From the NCBI RefSeq assembly GCF_041928815.1, contig NZ_JBHFEI010000024.1, positions 1 to 32,706 on the forward strand: a DNA stretch of 32,706 nt, in the 5' to 3' direction. Positions within the stretch are counted from its first letter, which is position 1. The number at the start of each line of letters is the position of its first letter. Shown here piece by piece: positions 7,678-15,991 of the stretch. The notes under the pieces are model-generated. The model had not been told where the DNA came from, did not search any database, and saw nothing but the letters and a program-made list of their open reading frames with translations. Both the position numbers and the translations under genes were made by a program. The stretch is from JBHFEI01 sp041928815 (GTDB lineage: Bacteria > Pseudomonadota > Alphaproteobacteria > Rhizobiales > Rhizobiaceae).

Positions 7678-9933
7678 TCAGATGATCGAGTTCTCGACCG
7701 CAAGATAGGCGGCATCCTCCCACAACAGGCCGATCTCCGGCCTGTAGAGGCTCATGGTCTTCAAGATTGCGAACTGGTCCCCCCAGAGGTCCGGCCGCAC
7801 GAAGCCGACGTGACCGTTGTCGATCAGCATCTGCCGCGCCTGAACCGGAACCTGCACGAGGTAAGCCTGCAATTTCCGCGCGATTCGTCCAGCGGAAATT
7901 CCACCGGAGCCAAGCGCGCGGACGGCCTTCTCAGCGATGGCGTCGCCGGGCACGATGACCGGCACCATCGTGCTTTCGATCATGCGGAACCGTTCGCCCA
8001 CGGTCCGGAAGGAGAAATCCGTGCCCTGCCCGGTCAGCACGAAATGATCGAGGATGCCCTTGCCCTCGACGCGGCGGTCGAGCCCGTCGCGGCCGACCCG
8101 CCAGTAGACCTCGCCGAAGTAATCCTCGATCGCGGGCAGCGACTGGAGGTCCTCCTGCCGTTTCAGCACGCGCTGCATGTCCGAAACGAGGCCCCGGATC
8201 TCCGAGGGCGGCGGGTAGGCGCTCGCGGAAAACACGGTGACGATGCTCTCTTCCAGCGGGCGCCTTCCCTCGCGGTTGACGCGGCCGGCGGCCTGGATGA
8301 TCTGGTCGAGGCCGGCCTCGGCGCGCCAGGCCTTCGGGAAATCGACGTCGACGCCGGCCTCGATCAGGCTGGTGGCGATCACCCGGCAGGGAGTGCCGGC
8401 GGCAAGACGGGCGCGGACATCGGCGAGGATCTGGCGCCGGTGCGCCGCATATTGCCGGGTCGTCAGGTGGATCAGGCCGTCGAGGCCGGCGGCGTCGGCC
8501 TGCGTGTAGAGATCGAGCGCATGCCGGCGGCTGTTGACGATCACCAGCGCCTGCGGCTCCCCGGAAAGGGCGGCGATGAGGGCGTCGTTGTCCATCTCCC
8601 CGGCCTGGACGATGCGGGTGCGCCGCAGGGCCGCGAACAGGCCTTGCGGATCCGGCGCCAGTTCGCGTCCCTCCAGCGCCAGCCCGCCCTTCAGCTTGCG
8701 CCGGTCGAGCGCCGGCTGCGTCGCCGTGCAGAGCACGATGCTGCAGCCGTAGTTCAGCGCCAGCTCGTCGAGCATGCGCAGCACCGGCAGCAGCAGATGC
8801 CGCGGCAGCGTCTGCGCCTCGTCGAGGATGATGACGGAATTGGCGATGTTGTGCACCTTGCGCGCCCGCGACGTGCGCGCGGAAAACAGGCTTTCGAACA
8901 GCTGGACATTGGTGGTGACCACGACCGGCGCCGCCCAGTCCTCCATCGCAAGCCGGAGCTTGTCGCGGCTCTTCCAGCCGTCCTCGCGGTCGAGCGTGTC
9001 GTCGTCGATGGCGGAATGGTGCTCGAGGACGTTGTCGTCACCCAGAATGGCGCGAAAGATCGCCGCCGTCTGGTCGATGATCGAGGTGAAGGGGATGGCA
9101 TAGATGATGCGCGTATGGCCGCATGCCTTGGCATGGTCGAGCGCGAAGGCGAGCGAGGCGAGCGTCTTGCCGCCGCCGGTCGGCACCGTCAGCGTGAAAA
9201 GGCCTCGTCCCTCCGTCGCCCGCGCGCGGACATGGGAGAGGACATCGCGCCGGAGCCGGTTGAGATCGGTCTCGGCCGCGCCCATCGCCGCCATGTGCGC
9301 GTCGAAGCGGCGCAGGAATTCCGGCAGGCTCGCCTGCAGTTCCGGCCAGTCGCGATCGGCCGTGCGGCCGTCGAGCGCCTGGTAGAAGGCCTCCGTATCC
9401 TTGAAATCCGCGTCGACGAGGCAGGAGAACAGCATCCGCGCGATCATCGAGAACTGGAAGGCCGCGACCTGCCGGTCCTGCCTGTCGAAGCGCGAGATGA
9501 AGGAGGGCACCAGACCCTCCGCCGATGGCGCCAGCTCGGTCTTCCAGATCTCGTCCACGGGAAGGATCTCGCCCGCCAGCCGGCGCTTCAGGCAGGAGGG
9601 CGACGGCGTGTGCCAGTCCGGCAGGCCGGTGTGGTGACCCGCGACGCAATAGGCGAGAAGCTCGGCGATGCTCTTGTCGAGGCCGCGGGCGAAATCGCCC
9701 GTCAGCAGACGGGCGCCAGCCGTCGAATGATCGACGCGGATATCCGCCCCCTCGAGGCGGCGCTGGAATTCGGGCGTATACTTCCCGAGATCATGCAGCA
9801 ATCCGAGGAGATGGGCCGCCTTTTCCAGCCCGAAGGCCGAGGCCATCGCGGCGGCGAGCCGGGCGACGGCGATCGCGTGGTCGTCGAGACGCTGCCAGTC
9901 ACTCCGGTCGGGCTCCACGCCCGGAATGGCCAT
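7678..9933 (-). CDS. cas3: CRISPR helicase-nuclease Cas3, type I-C
   Basis: Cas3 is recruited by target-bound Cascade to unwind and degrade DNA. The 751-residue protein carries an N-terminal HD nuclease (HD at 47-48 in LLHDLGKYTPEF, DH at 68-69, HH at 100-101 in VAGHHTGLPD). A superfamily 2 helicase follows, with Walker A PTGGGKT (251-257), DEAQ (371-374), TATQ (403-406) and motif VI QAAGRVNR (547-554). All expected catalytic motifs are intact. ATG 9933 has AGGAG at 9939-9943, 5 nt upstream. It is the first gene of the cas operon, behind an AT-rich promoter region. Confidence 0.97.
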   Translation of the reverse strand: MAIPGVEPDRSDWQRLDDHAIAVARLAAAMASAFGLEKAAHLLGLLHDLGKYTPEFQRRLEGADIRVDHSTAGARLLTGDFARGLDKSIAELLAYCVAGHHTGLPDWHTPSPSCLKRRLAGEILPVDEIWKTELAPSAEGLVPSFISRFDRQDRQVAAFQFSMIARMLFSCLVDADFKDTEAFYQALDGRTADRDWPELQASLPEFLRRFDAHMAAMGAAETDLNRLRRDVLSHVRARATEGRGLFTLTVPTGGGKTLASLAFALDHAKACGHTRIIYAIPFTSIIDQTAAIFRAILGDDNVLEHHSAIDDDTLDREDGWKSRDKLRLAMEDWAAPVVVTTNVQLFESLFSARTSRARKVHNIANSVIILDEAQTLPRHLLLPVLRMLDELALNYGCSIVLCTATQPALDRRKLKGGLALEGRELAPDPQGLFAALRRTRIVQAGEMDNDALIAALSGEPQALVIVNSRRHALDLYTQADAAGLDGLIHLTTRQYAAHRRQILADVRARLAAGTPCRVIATSLIEAGVDVDFPKAWRAEAGLDQIIQAAGRVNREGRRPLEESIVTVFSASAYPPPSEIRGLVSDMQRVLKRQEDLQSLPAIEDYFGEVYWRVGRDGLDRRVEGKGILDHFVLTGQGTDFSFRTVGERFRMIESTMVPVIVPGDAIAEKAVRALGSGGISAGRIARKLQAYLVQVPVQARQMLIDNGHVGFVRPDLWGDQFAILKTMSLYRPEIGLLWEDAAYLAVENSII

Positions 9934-9994
9934 AATAGCTCCTGCCGTTCTTGCTCATGCTTTCCTCCCGAGCCATCCCACAATCACGACCCGC

Positions 9995-10022
9995 AGAATA
10001 CACACGAAAATTGCATTTTCAA
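9995..10022 (-). promoter_or_regulatory. Candidate cas operon promoter with internal dyad
   Basis: Read on the minus strand, TTGAAA (10017-10022) and TATTCT (9995-10000) are separated by 16 bp, about 60 bp upstream of the cas3 ATG, a fair sigma-70 type pair in an otherwise GC-rich genome. The spacer contains most of a perfect inverted repeat GAAAAT-TGC-ATTTTC (10006-10020), which could be a repressor site. The hexamers are seen; the function is inferred. Confidence 0.5.
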
Positions 10023-10027
10023 CGAGT

Positions 10028-10047
10028 AAATACAACTTTTAGTATTT
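10028..10047. promoter_or_regulatory. Inverted repeat upstream of the cas promoter
   Basis: AAATAC and GTATTT form a perfect 6-bp dyad around an 8-bp centre, placed just upstream of the candidate -35 box of the cas operon. The position suits an activator or a second operator half. No regulator gene is adjacent, so its role is open. Confidence 0.35.
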
Positions 10048-10256
10048 TTTGATCGCTTTGCGTGTATCGGGGAGAGGCTCCCGGCGGGCCGCCGCCCGGC
10101 AAACCTCCCGTGCCGGACATCCCCGGCTGCATCGCAGCCGCCGCCGGGTCCGACCGGCTTTGCATCCGGGTCGCTGTCCTGATAGACCGTCCATCCGCCT
10201 ATCATGCCGTCCGGCGTCGGCGATCCGCCGTCGCGCAACAGGGAAGAGATCCGACC

Positions 10257-11315
10257 ATGACCTACCAAGCCGCCGCCGACCGTTATGACGACGACAAGGG
10301 CCGCTATCGCCGCGTCGGGCGAAGCGGTCTGATGCTTCCGGCACTCTCCTTCGGGCTCTGGCACAATTTCGGCGACACGACGCCGATCGAGCGCCAGCGG
10401 TCGATCCTGTTCAAGGCCTTCGATCTTGGCATCACCCATTTCGACCTCGCCAACAATTACGGCCCGCCCTATGGCAGCGCCGAGATCAACTTCGGCCGGG
10501 TGCTGAAGGAGGATCTCGCCGCCTATCGCGACGAGCTGATCATTTCGAGCAAGGCCGGCTGGGACATGTGGCCAGGCCCCTACGGCCAGGGCGGCGGATC
10601 GCGCAAATACGTGCTCGCCAGCCTCGACCAGAGCCTGAAGCGTCTCGGCGTCGACTATGTCGACATCTTCTATTCGCATCGTTTCGACGCGGACACGCCG
10701 CTCGAGGAGACGGCCGGCGCGCTCGCCACCGCCGTCGAACAGGGCAAGGCGCTCTATGTCGGCGTCTCGTCCTATTCAGGCGCGAAAACGCGGGAAATCG
10801 CGGCGCTGCTCGCCGAGCGCAACATTCCGCTGCTCATCAACCAGCCGGCCTACAACATGCTCAACCGCTGGATCGAGAAGGATCTTCTCGACGCCTGCGC
10901 CGAGACCGGCACCGGCATCATCGCCTTCACCGCGCTCGCCCAGGGTCTGCTCAGCAACAAATACCTGAACGGCATCCCGCAGGACGCGCGCATCAACCGG
11001 CCGGGCGGCGGCTCGCTGCCCGCCTCCCACCTCAGCGACGCCAATCTCGCCCGCGTGCGCGCGCTGAACGACATCGCCGCGCGGCGCGGCCAGACGCTGG
11101 CGCAGATGGCGCTCGCCTGGGTGCTGCGCGACCCGCGCGTGACCTCGACGCTGATCGGCGCCAGCACGCCGGAACAGGTGGTCGAGAACGTGGCGGCGCT
11201 CGACAATCTGGCATTTTCGGCAGACGAACTGGCCGAGATCGATCGTTACGCCGTGGAAGGCGACATCAACCTCTGGGACAAGCCGTCGCACGACCAGGCG
11301 ATCACGTCGATCTGA
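10257..11315 (+). CDS. yghZ: Aldo/keto reductase, YghZ/AKR14 type
   Basis: The product is predicted to be an NADPH-dependent carbonyl reductase. Close E. coli relatives reduce L-glyceraldehyde 3-phosphate and methylglyoxal, so a role in aldehyde detoxification is likely. The 352-residue protein has the aldo/keto reductase tetrad D63 (FDLANNYG), Y68, K99 (ISSKAGWD) and H141 (FYSHRFD), and the family ending INLWDKPSHDQAI. The ATG at 10257 is chosen because homology starts at TYQAAADRYDDDKGRYRR; an open frame reaching further upstream is GC-rich and unlike the family. AGGGAAGAG precedes the start. It is monocistronic, divergent from cas3 and convergent with the following operon, and has no evident link to CRISPR. 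Confidence 0.93.
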   Translation: MTYQAAADRYDDDKGRYRRVGRSGLMLPALSFGLWHNFGDTTPIERQRSILFKAFDLGITHFDLANNYGPPYGSAEINFGRVLKEDLAAYRDELIISSKAGWDMWPGPYGQGGGSRKYVLASLDQSLKRLGVDYVDIFYSHRFDADTPLEETAGALATAVEQGKALYVGVSSYSGAKTREIAALLAERNIPLLINQPAYNMLNRWIEKDLLDACAETGTGIIAFTALAQGLLSNKYLNGIPQDARINRPGGGSLPASHLSDANLARVRALNDIAARRGQTLAQMALAWVLRDPRVTSTLIGASTPEQVVENVAALDNLAFSADELAEIDRYAVEGDINLWDKPSHDQAITSI

Positions 11316-11322
11316 CAGGAAA

Positions 11323-11346
11323 GGCCGCCGGGGATTCCCGGCGGCC
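11323..11346. terminator. Hairpin terminator between convergent genes
   Basis: A perfect 10-bp stem GGCCGCCGGG / CCCGGCGGCC with loop GATT lies 8 bp after the reductase stop. The T tract is short (GTTCC), but the stem is very stable and the position between convergent units suggests use from both sides. Confidence 0.7.
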
Positions 11347-11418
11347 GTTCCATGACACTCCGTTGCATGGCACTTGCGACATCGCCCGCCATCCCCGGCG
11401 GGCGACGGGCGTTCCGGC

Positions 11419-12651
11419 TCAGTTTCCGGCCGGAACGCCGATGCGCCACTGGTAGGGCGGCGGCGTGCCATTGACGGCATAATCGCCGACGATGCGGTCC
11501 TTGTAGATGCGCGGATTGTGCGACGACAGGGTGCGGGCGTTGCGCCAGAAGCGGTCGAGCGCGAGCGGCTTGCGCGTCGCCGAGGCGCCGAGCGTGTCGA
11601 AGGCGATCGTCGAGGCGTCGAGGATCAGGTCGCTGACGATGTTCAGCGCCTGCGAAGTCTCGAGCTCGGCGATGGCGTTGGCTTTCTCCTCGGCCTCGGC
11701 ATCGTCCTCGAAGCGGGCGAGATGGGCGCGCTCGATGGCGCGGCCGACCTGAAGCACGATCGCGCCCGCCGCATAGGCATTGCTGCGGATGCGGCCGACC
11801 ACCTGCAGAACCTGCGGATCCTGGCTGGAACGCGGGCCGGCGGCGTTCGAATAGTTGCGCGTGCGCTTGGCGACGGCCTCGGCGACCTCGCGCGTCAGCG
11901 CCCGGCCGATGCCGGCGAGCGTCGCCAGATGCACGGCCTGGTAGAAGGCAGCACCGTAGCGGAATTTTTCCGCGTCGACGACGATGTCGGCCGGATCGAC
12001 CGCGACATCGGTCAGCGTCGTCGTGCCGCTCGCCGTCAGCGTCTGGCCGAAACCGTCCCAGTCGTCGATGACGTTGACGCCGGGATCGTCGCGCCGCACC
12101 TGCAGCACGACGCCCTCGCCTTCAAGCCCGGTGGCGCCGACATCGATCCAGTCGGCGAAGAGCGAGCCGGTCGTGTAGTATTTCGCTCCGTTGACGACGA
12201 GCTTTCCGTCCTTTTCCGAGACGCGCGTCGAGAAGGCGTCCTGGCTGGCCGTGCCGATCTCGGTCCAGGCGTTGCCGGCGATCTCGCCCGCCGCGATGCG
12301 TTTGGCCCAGCGGCTGCGGTCCGGCCCCTCGGCCTTGCTGATCACGTCCTCGACGAAGCCGAAATGGCCGCGCAGCGCCTGGGTGATGTTGGATTCGGCC
12401 TCCGACAGCTCGATCAGGACGTTGAGGAATTCGGGCAGGGTGGCGCCGAACCCGCCCTCCGCTTCCGGCAGGCGCAACGCGCCGATGCCGGCCGCCTTCA
12501 GTGCGGCGATTTCGTCTGCCGGCAATGTGCGGTGGATTTCCCGGTCGATGGCGCCGGCGGCGATGTCGGCGAAAAGCGGACGGAAGCGGTCGGCCAGCGC
12601 CTCGTAGCGCGCGCTCGGGCCCTCGCCCCAGCCGAGGTCGATTTGGGACAT
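11419..12651 (-). CDS. Acyl-CoA-dehydrogenase-fold flavin oxidoreductase (DszC/SfnB-like)
   Basis: This 410-residue protein has the acyl-CoA dehydrogenase fold. The N-terminal helical part is LPADEIAALKAAGIGALRLP, the middle beta part holds GNAWTEIGTASQDAF and GAKYYTTGSLFADWIDV, and the C-terminal helices end SSHNPRIYKDRIVGDYAVNG. That ending resembles the flavin-dependent monooxygenases DszC and SfnB/SfnC rather than true fatty-acid dehydrogenases. Encoded at the end of an operon that opens with a DszA/NtaA-type monooxygenase, it probably oxidises the same imported substrate with reduced flavin. The substrate is unknown. ATG 12651 follows AAGGAA with 6-nt spacing. No flavin reductase is encoded nearby. 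Confidence 0.8.
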   Translation of the reverse strand: MSQIDLGWGEGPSARYEALADRFRPLFADIAAGAIDREIHRTLPADEIAALKAAGIGALRLPEAEGGFGATLPEFLNVLIELSEAESNITQALRGHFGFVEDVISKAEGPDRSRWAKRIAAGEIAGNAWTEIGTASQDAFSTRVSEKDGKLVVNGAKYYTTGSLFADWIDVGATGLEGEGVVLQVRRDDPGVNVIDDWDGFGQTLTASGTTTLTDVAVDPADIVVDAEKFRYGAAFYQAVHLATLAGIGRALTREVAEAVAKRTRNYSNAAGPRSSQDPQVLQVVGRIRSNAYAAGAIVLQVGRAIERAHLARFEDDAEAEEKANAIAELETSQALNIVSDLILDASTIAFDTLGASATRKPLALDRFWRNARTLSSHNPRIYKDRIVGDYAVNGTPPPYQWRIGVPAGN

Positions 12652-12680
12652 GCGTGTTCCTTTCGATGCGATGATACGGA

Positions 12681-13445
12681 TCAGGCGGCCGAGGCCGCGC
12701 CGCCGAGGTAGAAGTCGTGGACGTCGTCGCGGGCGCGCAGCGCCTCGGCGGTGCCCGAGAGCGCCACGCGCCCGGTTTCGAGGATGTAGCCGTGATCGGC
12801 ATAGGTCAGCGCCAGGGCGGCGTTCTGCTCCGCGATCAGGAAACTGACGCCGGACTGGCTGTTCAGCGTGCGGATGATCTCGAAGATCTCCTGCACGATG
12901 ATCGGCGCGAGCCCCATCGAGGGCTCGTCGAGCAGCACCAGTGTCGGCTTCGTCATGAGAGCCCGGCCGATCGCCACCATCTGCTGCTCGCCGCCGGAGG
13001 TCAGGCCCGCCTTGGTCCCGCGCTTCTGCTTGAGGCGCGGAAACCACGTATAGACCTGTTCGAGGCTGTCGTTCAGCGCGCTGCGCGAGGGCTTTCGCAC
13101 ATAGCCGCCGGAGAGGATGTTCTCCTCGACAGTCAGTTGCGCAAAGACGTGGCGACCCTCCAGCACCTGCACGACACCGCGATCGACGAGCCTGGCGGCG
13201 GAGAGGTCGCTCACCGCCTCGCCGCGCCAGAGGATCTCGCCCCGGCTGACCCGGCCGCGGGCCGGGCCGAGCAGGTTGGAGATCGCCTTCAGCACCGTGC
13301 TCTTGCCGGCGCCGTTGGCGCCGAGAAGGGCGACGATCCGGCCCTCCTCGACGGTCAGCGAGACGTCGCGCACGGCGAGGATCGCCTGTCCGTAGACGGC
13401 CTCGATGCTGAGAACATCGAGAAACCCTGTCTTCTGCCCGGTCAT
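12681..13445 (-). CDS. livF: Branched-chain-amino-acid-type ABC transporter ATPase, LivF-like
   Basis: This is one of two ATPases that power a HAAT-type importer. The 254-residue protein has Walker A GANGAGKST (42-50), signature SGGEQQMVAIGRAL and Walker B LVLLDEPSMGLAP, the last being typical of LivF rather than LivG. ATG 13445 is preceded by AAGGGGGAT. A longer open frame upstream overlaps the binding-protein gene and lacks homology. The gene follows the binding-protein gene by 20 bp and precedes the acyl-CoA-dehydrogenase-like gene by 29 bp, so it is co-transcribed with both. Its substrate is set by the binding protein and need not be an amino acid. Confidence 0.93.
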   Translation of the reverse strand: MTGQKTGFLDVLSIEAVYGQAILAVRDVSLTVEEGRIVALLGANGAGKSTVLKAISNLLGPARGRVSRGEILWRGEAVSDLSAARLVDRGVVQVLEGRHVFAQLTVEENILSGGYVRKPSRSALNDSLEQVYTWFPRLKQKRGTKAGLTSGGEQQMVAIGRALMTKPTLVLLDEPSMGLAPIIVQEIFEIIRTLNSQSGVSFLIAEQNAALALTYADHGYILETGRVALSGTAEALRARDDVHDFYLGGAASAA

Positions 13446-13465
13446 GGTCGGCGATCCCCCTTGGC

Positions 13466-14809
13466 TCAGTTGCTGGCGTCGGCGCGCGGCGTGATGCCCT
13501 TCTCGGCGGCATAGGCGGCGGCCTTGGCCTTGATCACGTCGGCAAAGAGGGTCGGATCGGCCTTCAGCCAGTCGGTCCGCGTGTCCCAGCTCTCGCCGTT
13601 CCACTGGATGATCTTGGCGGCGATCGTCTCGCCCTTGTGGTTGTCGATGGTGGTCTTCAGCGGGCTGATCAGGCCTTCGGCGCCGAGTTCGGCGATGCGC
13701 TTGTCATCGATGTCGAGGTTTTCCAGCGCCCACTGGCCTTCGGCGGTGTTCAGCGCCTTGTTGCCGAATTTCTTCTGGCCGGTGCGAAGCGCCTCGACGA
13801 AGGTGATCGCCTCGATCACGCCGTAGTTGTAATAGACCGTGCCAAACTTGGAATTGTCCTTGAGGTCGGACTTGCCGGCATCGACGATCTTCTCCTTCAG
13901 CGTCTTCAGGATGCCGTAATCGGTGCCCGGCGGGAAGACGGAGACGGCGAGATAGCCCTTGGCGGCGGCGCCCGCCGGACGGGCGTCGTCCTCGGAGCCC
14001 GACCAGATGTCGCCGATGATGCGGTCGGCGGGGAAGCCGACGCGGGCCGCCGTCTTGATCGCCACCGGCGTCATCACGCCCCAGCCGCGCAGGAACACCC
14101 AGTCGGCGCCGGCACGGCGGATCTGCTGCCATTGCGCCTGCTGCTGCTCGCCCGGATGCGGCACGGGGATCTGGATATCCTCGAAGCCGTATTTCTTCGA
14201 CAGGATGGCGAGCGGCTCGATCGTGTCGCGGCCATAGCCGGAATCGTGGTAGAGGGTGGCGATCTTGACGCCCTTCAGCTTGTCGTGGCCGCCGACCTGG
14301 GCTGCGATGTAGTCGACGATGATCTGCGCCTCCGACCAGTAGTCGAAGATCAGCGGGAACTGGTAGGGGAAGACGCGGCCGTCGGTGGCGATGTTCTGGC
14401 CGCCGCCGGGGCTGACGATCGGCACCTTGTCGAGGCGCGCCTTGTCGGTCAGCGCCACGTCGAGACCCGACGAATGCGGATAGATCGCCGCCGTCAGCGC
14501 GCCGTTGAAGCCGTTCTTGTAGCGCTCGTAGCACTCGATGCCGCGCTCGATCGTATAGGCGGTCTCGCATTCCTGGATCAGGATCTTTACGCCGTTGACG
14601 CCGCCCTCGACCTCGTTGACGTAGCGGAGATAATCGATGTTGCCGGCGCCGAAGGGAATGAAGGACGGCGCGTAGGGGCCGGTGCGGTAGGTGAACAGCG
14701 GATAGAGCTGCTGGCCGGCCGCGTCCTCGGCGTAGGCGGGTGCGGCGAGCGTCGCCGCCGCGATCAGCGCGCTCGCCGTGAGCGCGATCGTTTTCGAGAC
14801 TATCGACAT
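13466..14809 (-). CDS. Periplasmic substrate-binding protein of the Liv-type importer
   Basis: The 447-residue protein starts with a Sec signal peptide (MSIVSKTIALTASALIAAAT, then LAAPAYA) with likely cleavage after AYA and before EDAAG. The mature part is a type I periplasmic binding fold of the Leu/Ile/Val-binding kind, with VNGVKILIQECETAYTIERG, IVSPGGGQNIATDGRVFPYQ and GVKIATLYHDSGYGRD. ATG 14809 follows AAGGGG with 5-nt spacing. Members of this branch bind many small organics, including aromatics and amides. With monooxygenases in the same operon, an organosulfur or other xenobiotic ligand is more likely than leucine; that is inference. Confidence 0.92.
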   Translation of the reverse strand: MSIVSKTIALTASALIAAATLAAPAYAEDAAGQQLYPLFTYRTGPYAPSFIPFGAGNIDYLRYVNEVEGGVNGVKILIQECETAYTIERGIECYERYKNGFNGALTAAIYPHSSGLDVALTDKARLDKVPIVSPGGGQNIATDGRVFPYQFPLIFDYWSEAQIIVDYIAAQVGGHDKLKGVKIATLYHDSGYGRDTIEPLAILSKKYGFEDIQIPVPHPGEQQQAQWQQIRRAGADWVFLRGWGVMTPVAIKTAARVGFPADRIIGDIWSGSEDDARPAGAAAKGYLAVSVFPPGTDYGILKTLKEKIVDAGKSDLKDNSKFGTVYYNYGVIEAITFVEALRTGQKKFGNKALNTAEGQWALENLDIDDKRIAELGAEGLISPLKTTIDNHKGETIAAKIIQWNGESWDTRTDWLKADPTLFADVIKAKAAAYAAEKGITPRADASN

Positions 14810-14853
14810 GGTGACCCCTTGTTGTGTCGCTTGTGTCTGGCGTTACGGAGGAT

Positions 14854-14893
14854 GGCGCCGGACGATGTCCCGACGGGCGGAGGATCCGGCGCC
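14854..14893 (-). other. Intercistronic hairpin between livM and the binding-protein gene
   Basis: GGCGCCGGA (14854-14862) and TCCGGCGCC (14885-14893) pair perfectly across a 22-nt loop. It sits in the 114-bp gap between the livM stop and the binding-protein start, the only sizeable gap in this operon. Such structures often protect a highly needed binding-protein transcript or tune read-through; no T tract follows. Confidence 0.45.
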
Positions 14894-14923
14894 ACACCCG
14901 GTCCGCACGGAAGCGAGGAATGC

Positions 14924-15988
14924 CTAGGTTTTTCTGAGCCGCGCCCGGACGGCATCCGCGCCGCGCCGGATCAGCGCCGAGAGCCCGTCCGGCTCCTTGA
15001 TCAGGATGAGGATGATGATCGCGCCGAAGATGACGCGCTGCAGGTTGGTGATCGCGCCCTGGTCGCCGAGATAGGCGATGTTGGCCGCAAGCACGATGTT
15101 GTCGAGCAGGATCGGGGTCAGCACGATGAAGGCGGCACCGAGGAAATTGCCGAAGATCGTCGCCGTGCCGCCGATCAGTACGATGAAGAGGATCTGGAAC
15201 GACTTGTCGAGATTGTAGGTGTGGGCATCGGCCGTGCCGAGATAGGCAAACCCCCAGAGCACGCCGGTGACGCCGAGGAAGAAGGAGGAGACCGCATAGG
15301 CCTCCAGCTTGCGCCGGGCGACGCGGATGCCGAGCACCGAGGCCGCCGTCTCCTGGTCGCGGATCGCCATCCACTCCCGGCCGAGCCGGCTCCTGACGAC
15401 GAGGAAGGCGAGCCCGATCAACAGCGCCGTCACGGTGACGACCAGCAGGTAGCGTCCGACCGGCGACTGGAGATGATGTCCGAGGAATTCGAGACGCGGC
15501 GCCGAGATCGTCAGCGACTGGCTGTTGTTGGAAAACCAGGGATAGTTGGTGAAGAGCCACTGGAAGAAGAACTGCGCGCCGAGCGTCGAGGCGGCAAGGT
15601 AGAAGCCCTTGATGCGCAAGGCCGGCAGGCCGAAGAAGACGCCGACGGCCGCGGCGATCAGCCCGGCGAGCACGAAAACCACCGGCAGGGGAAGGAAGGG
15701 CGCGCGCAGGATCAGGTTGTAGGCGGAGAAGACGCCGACCGACATGAAGGCCGCCGAGCCGAGCGAGACGAGGCCGGCATAGCCCTGCAGCAGGTTGAGC
15801 GAGATGCCGGCAAGGCCCATCACGATCGTCGGGATGATGATCGAACTCAGCCAGTAGTCGGTGGCGACCGCCGGCACGACGCCGAAGGCGACGACGAGGC
15901 CGATCGCTGCGAGCGCCAGCGGCACAAGGGCCGGACCCGCCGGAAGCGCGGCGGTCTGCGGCGCAGCGCCCTGTTCAATCGTGGTCAT
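14924..15988 (-). CDS. livM: ABC importer inner-membrane permease, LivM-like
   Basis: This permease forms half of the transmembrane channel of the HAAT-type importer. The 354-residue protein is highly hydrophobic, with repeated membrane segments (for example LVPLALAAIGLVVAFGVVPA and LGNIVL-like helices near the end). The LivM signature region reads GLAGISLNLLQGYAGLVSLG, and the cytoplasmic coupling segment is AIRDQETAASVLGIRVARRK. It ends in a basic tail (IRRGADAVRARLRKT). ATG 15988 lies 3 bp after the livH stop, so translation is coupled. Confidence 0.93.
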   Translation of the reverse strand: MTTIEQGAAPQTAALPAGPALVPLALAAIGLVVAFGVVPAVATDYWLSSIIIPTIVMGLAGISLNLLQGYAGLVSLGSAAFMSVGVFSAYNLILRAPFLPLPVVFVLAGLIAAAVGVFFGLPALRIKGFYLAASTLGAQFFFQWLFTNYPWFSNNSQSLTISAPRLEFLGHHLQSPVGRYLLVVTVTALLIGLAFLVVRSRLGREWMAIRDQETAASVLGIRVARRKLEAYAVSSFFLGVTGVLWGFAYLGTADAHTYNLDKSFQILFIVLIGGTATIFGNFLGAAFIVLTPILLDNIVLAANIAYLGDQGAITNLQRVIFGAIIILILIKEPDGLSALIRRGADAVRARLRKT

Positions 15989-15991
15989 GGC

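Larger units (their letters stand above)
9944..10256. other. Divergent intergenic region between cas3 and the aldo/keto reductase
   Basis: This 313-bp region contains no supported gene. The cas3-side half (about 9990-10060) is conspicuously AT-rich and holds a promoter-like pair and two dyads described separately. The other half is very GC-rich and has a small hairpin at 10124-10140 (CGGCTGC, loop ATC, GCAGCCG). A weak plus-strand promoter for the reductase may be TTGCAT at 10160-10165 and TAGACC at 10183-10188 with 17-bp spacing. Confidence 0.6.

Noticed and set aside
7651..10029. A plus-strand open frame of almost 800 codons.
   Set aside because: It is antisense to cas3, whose HD and helicase motifs are intact.
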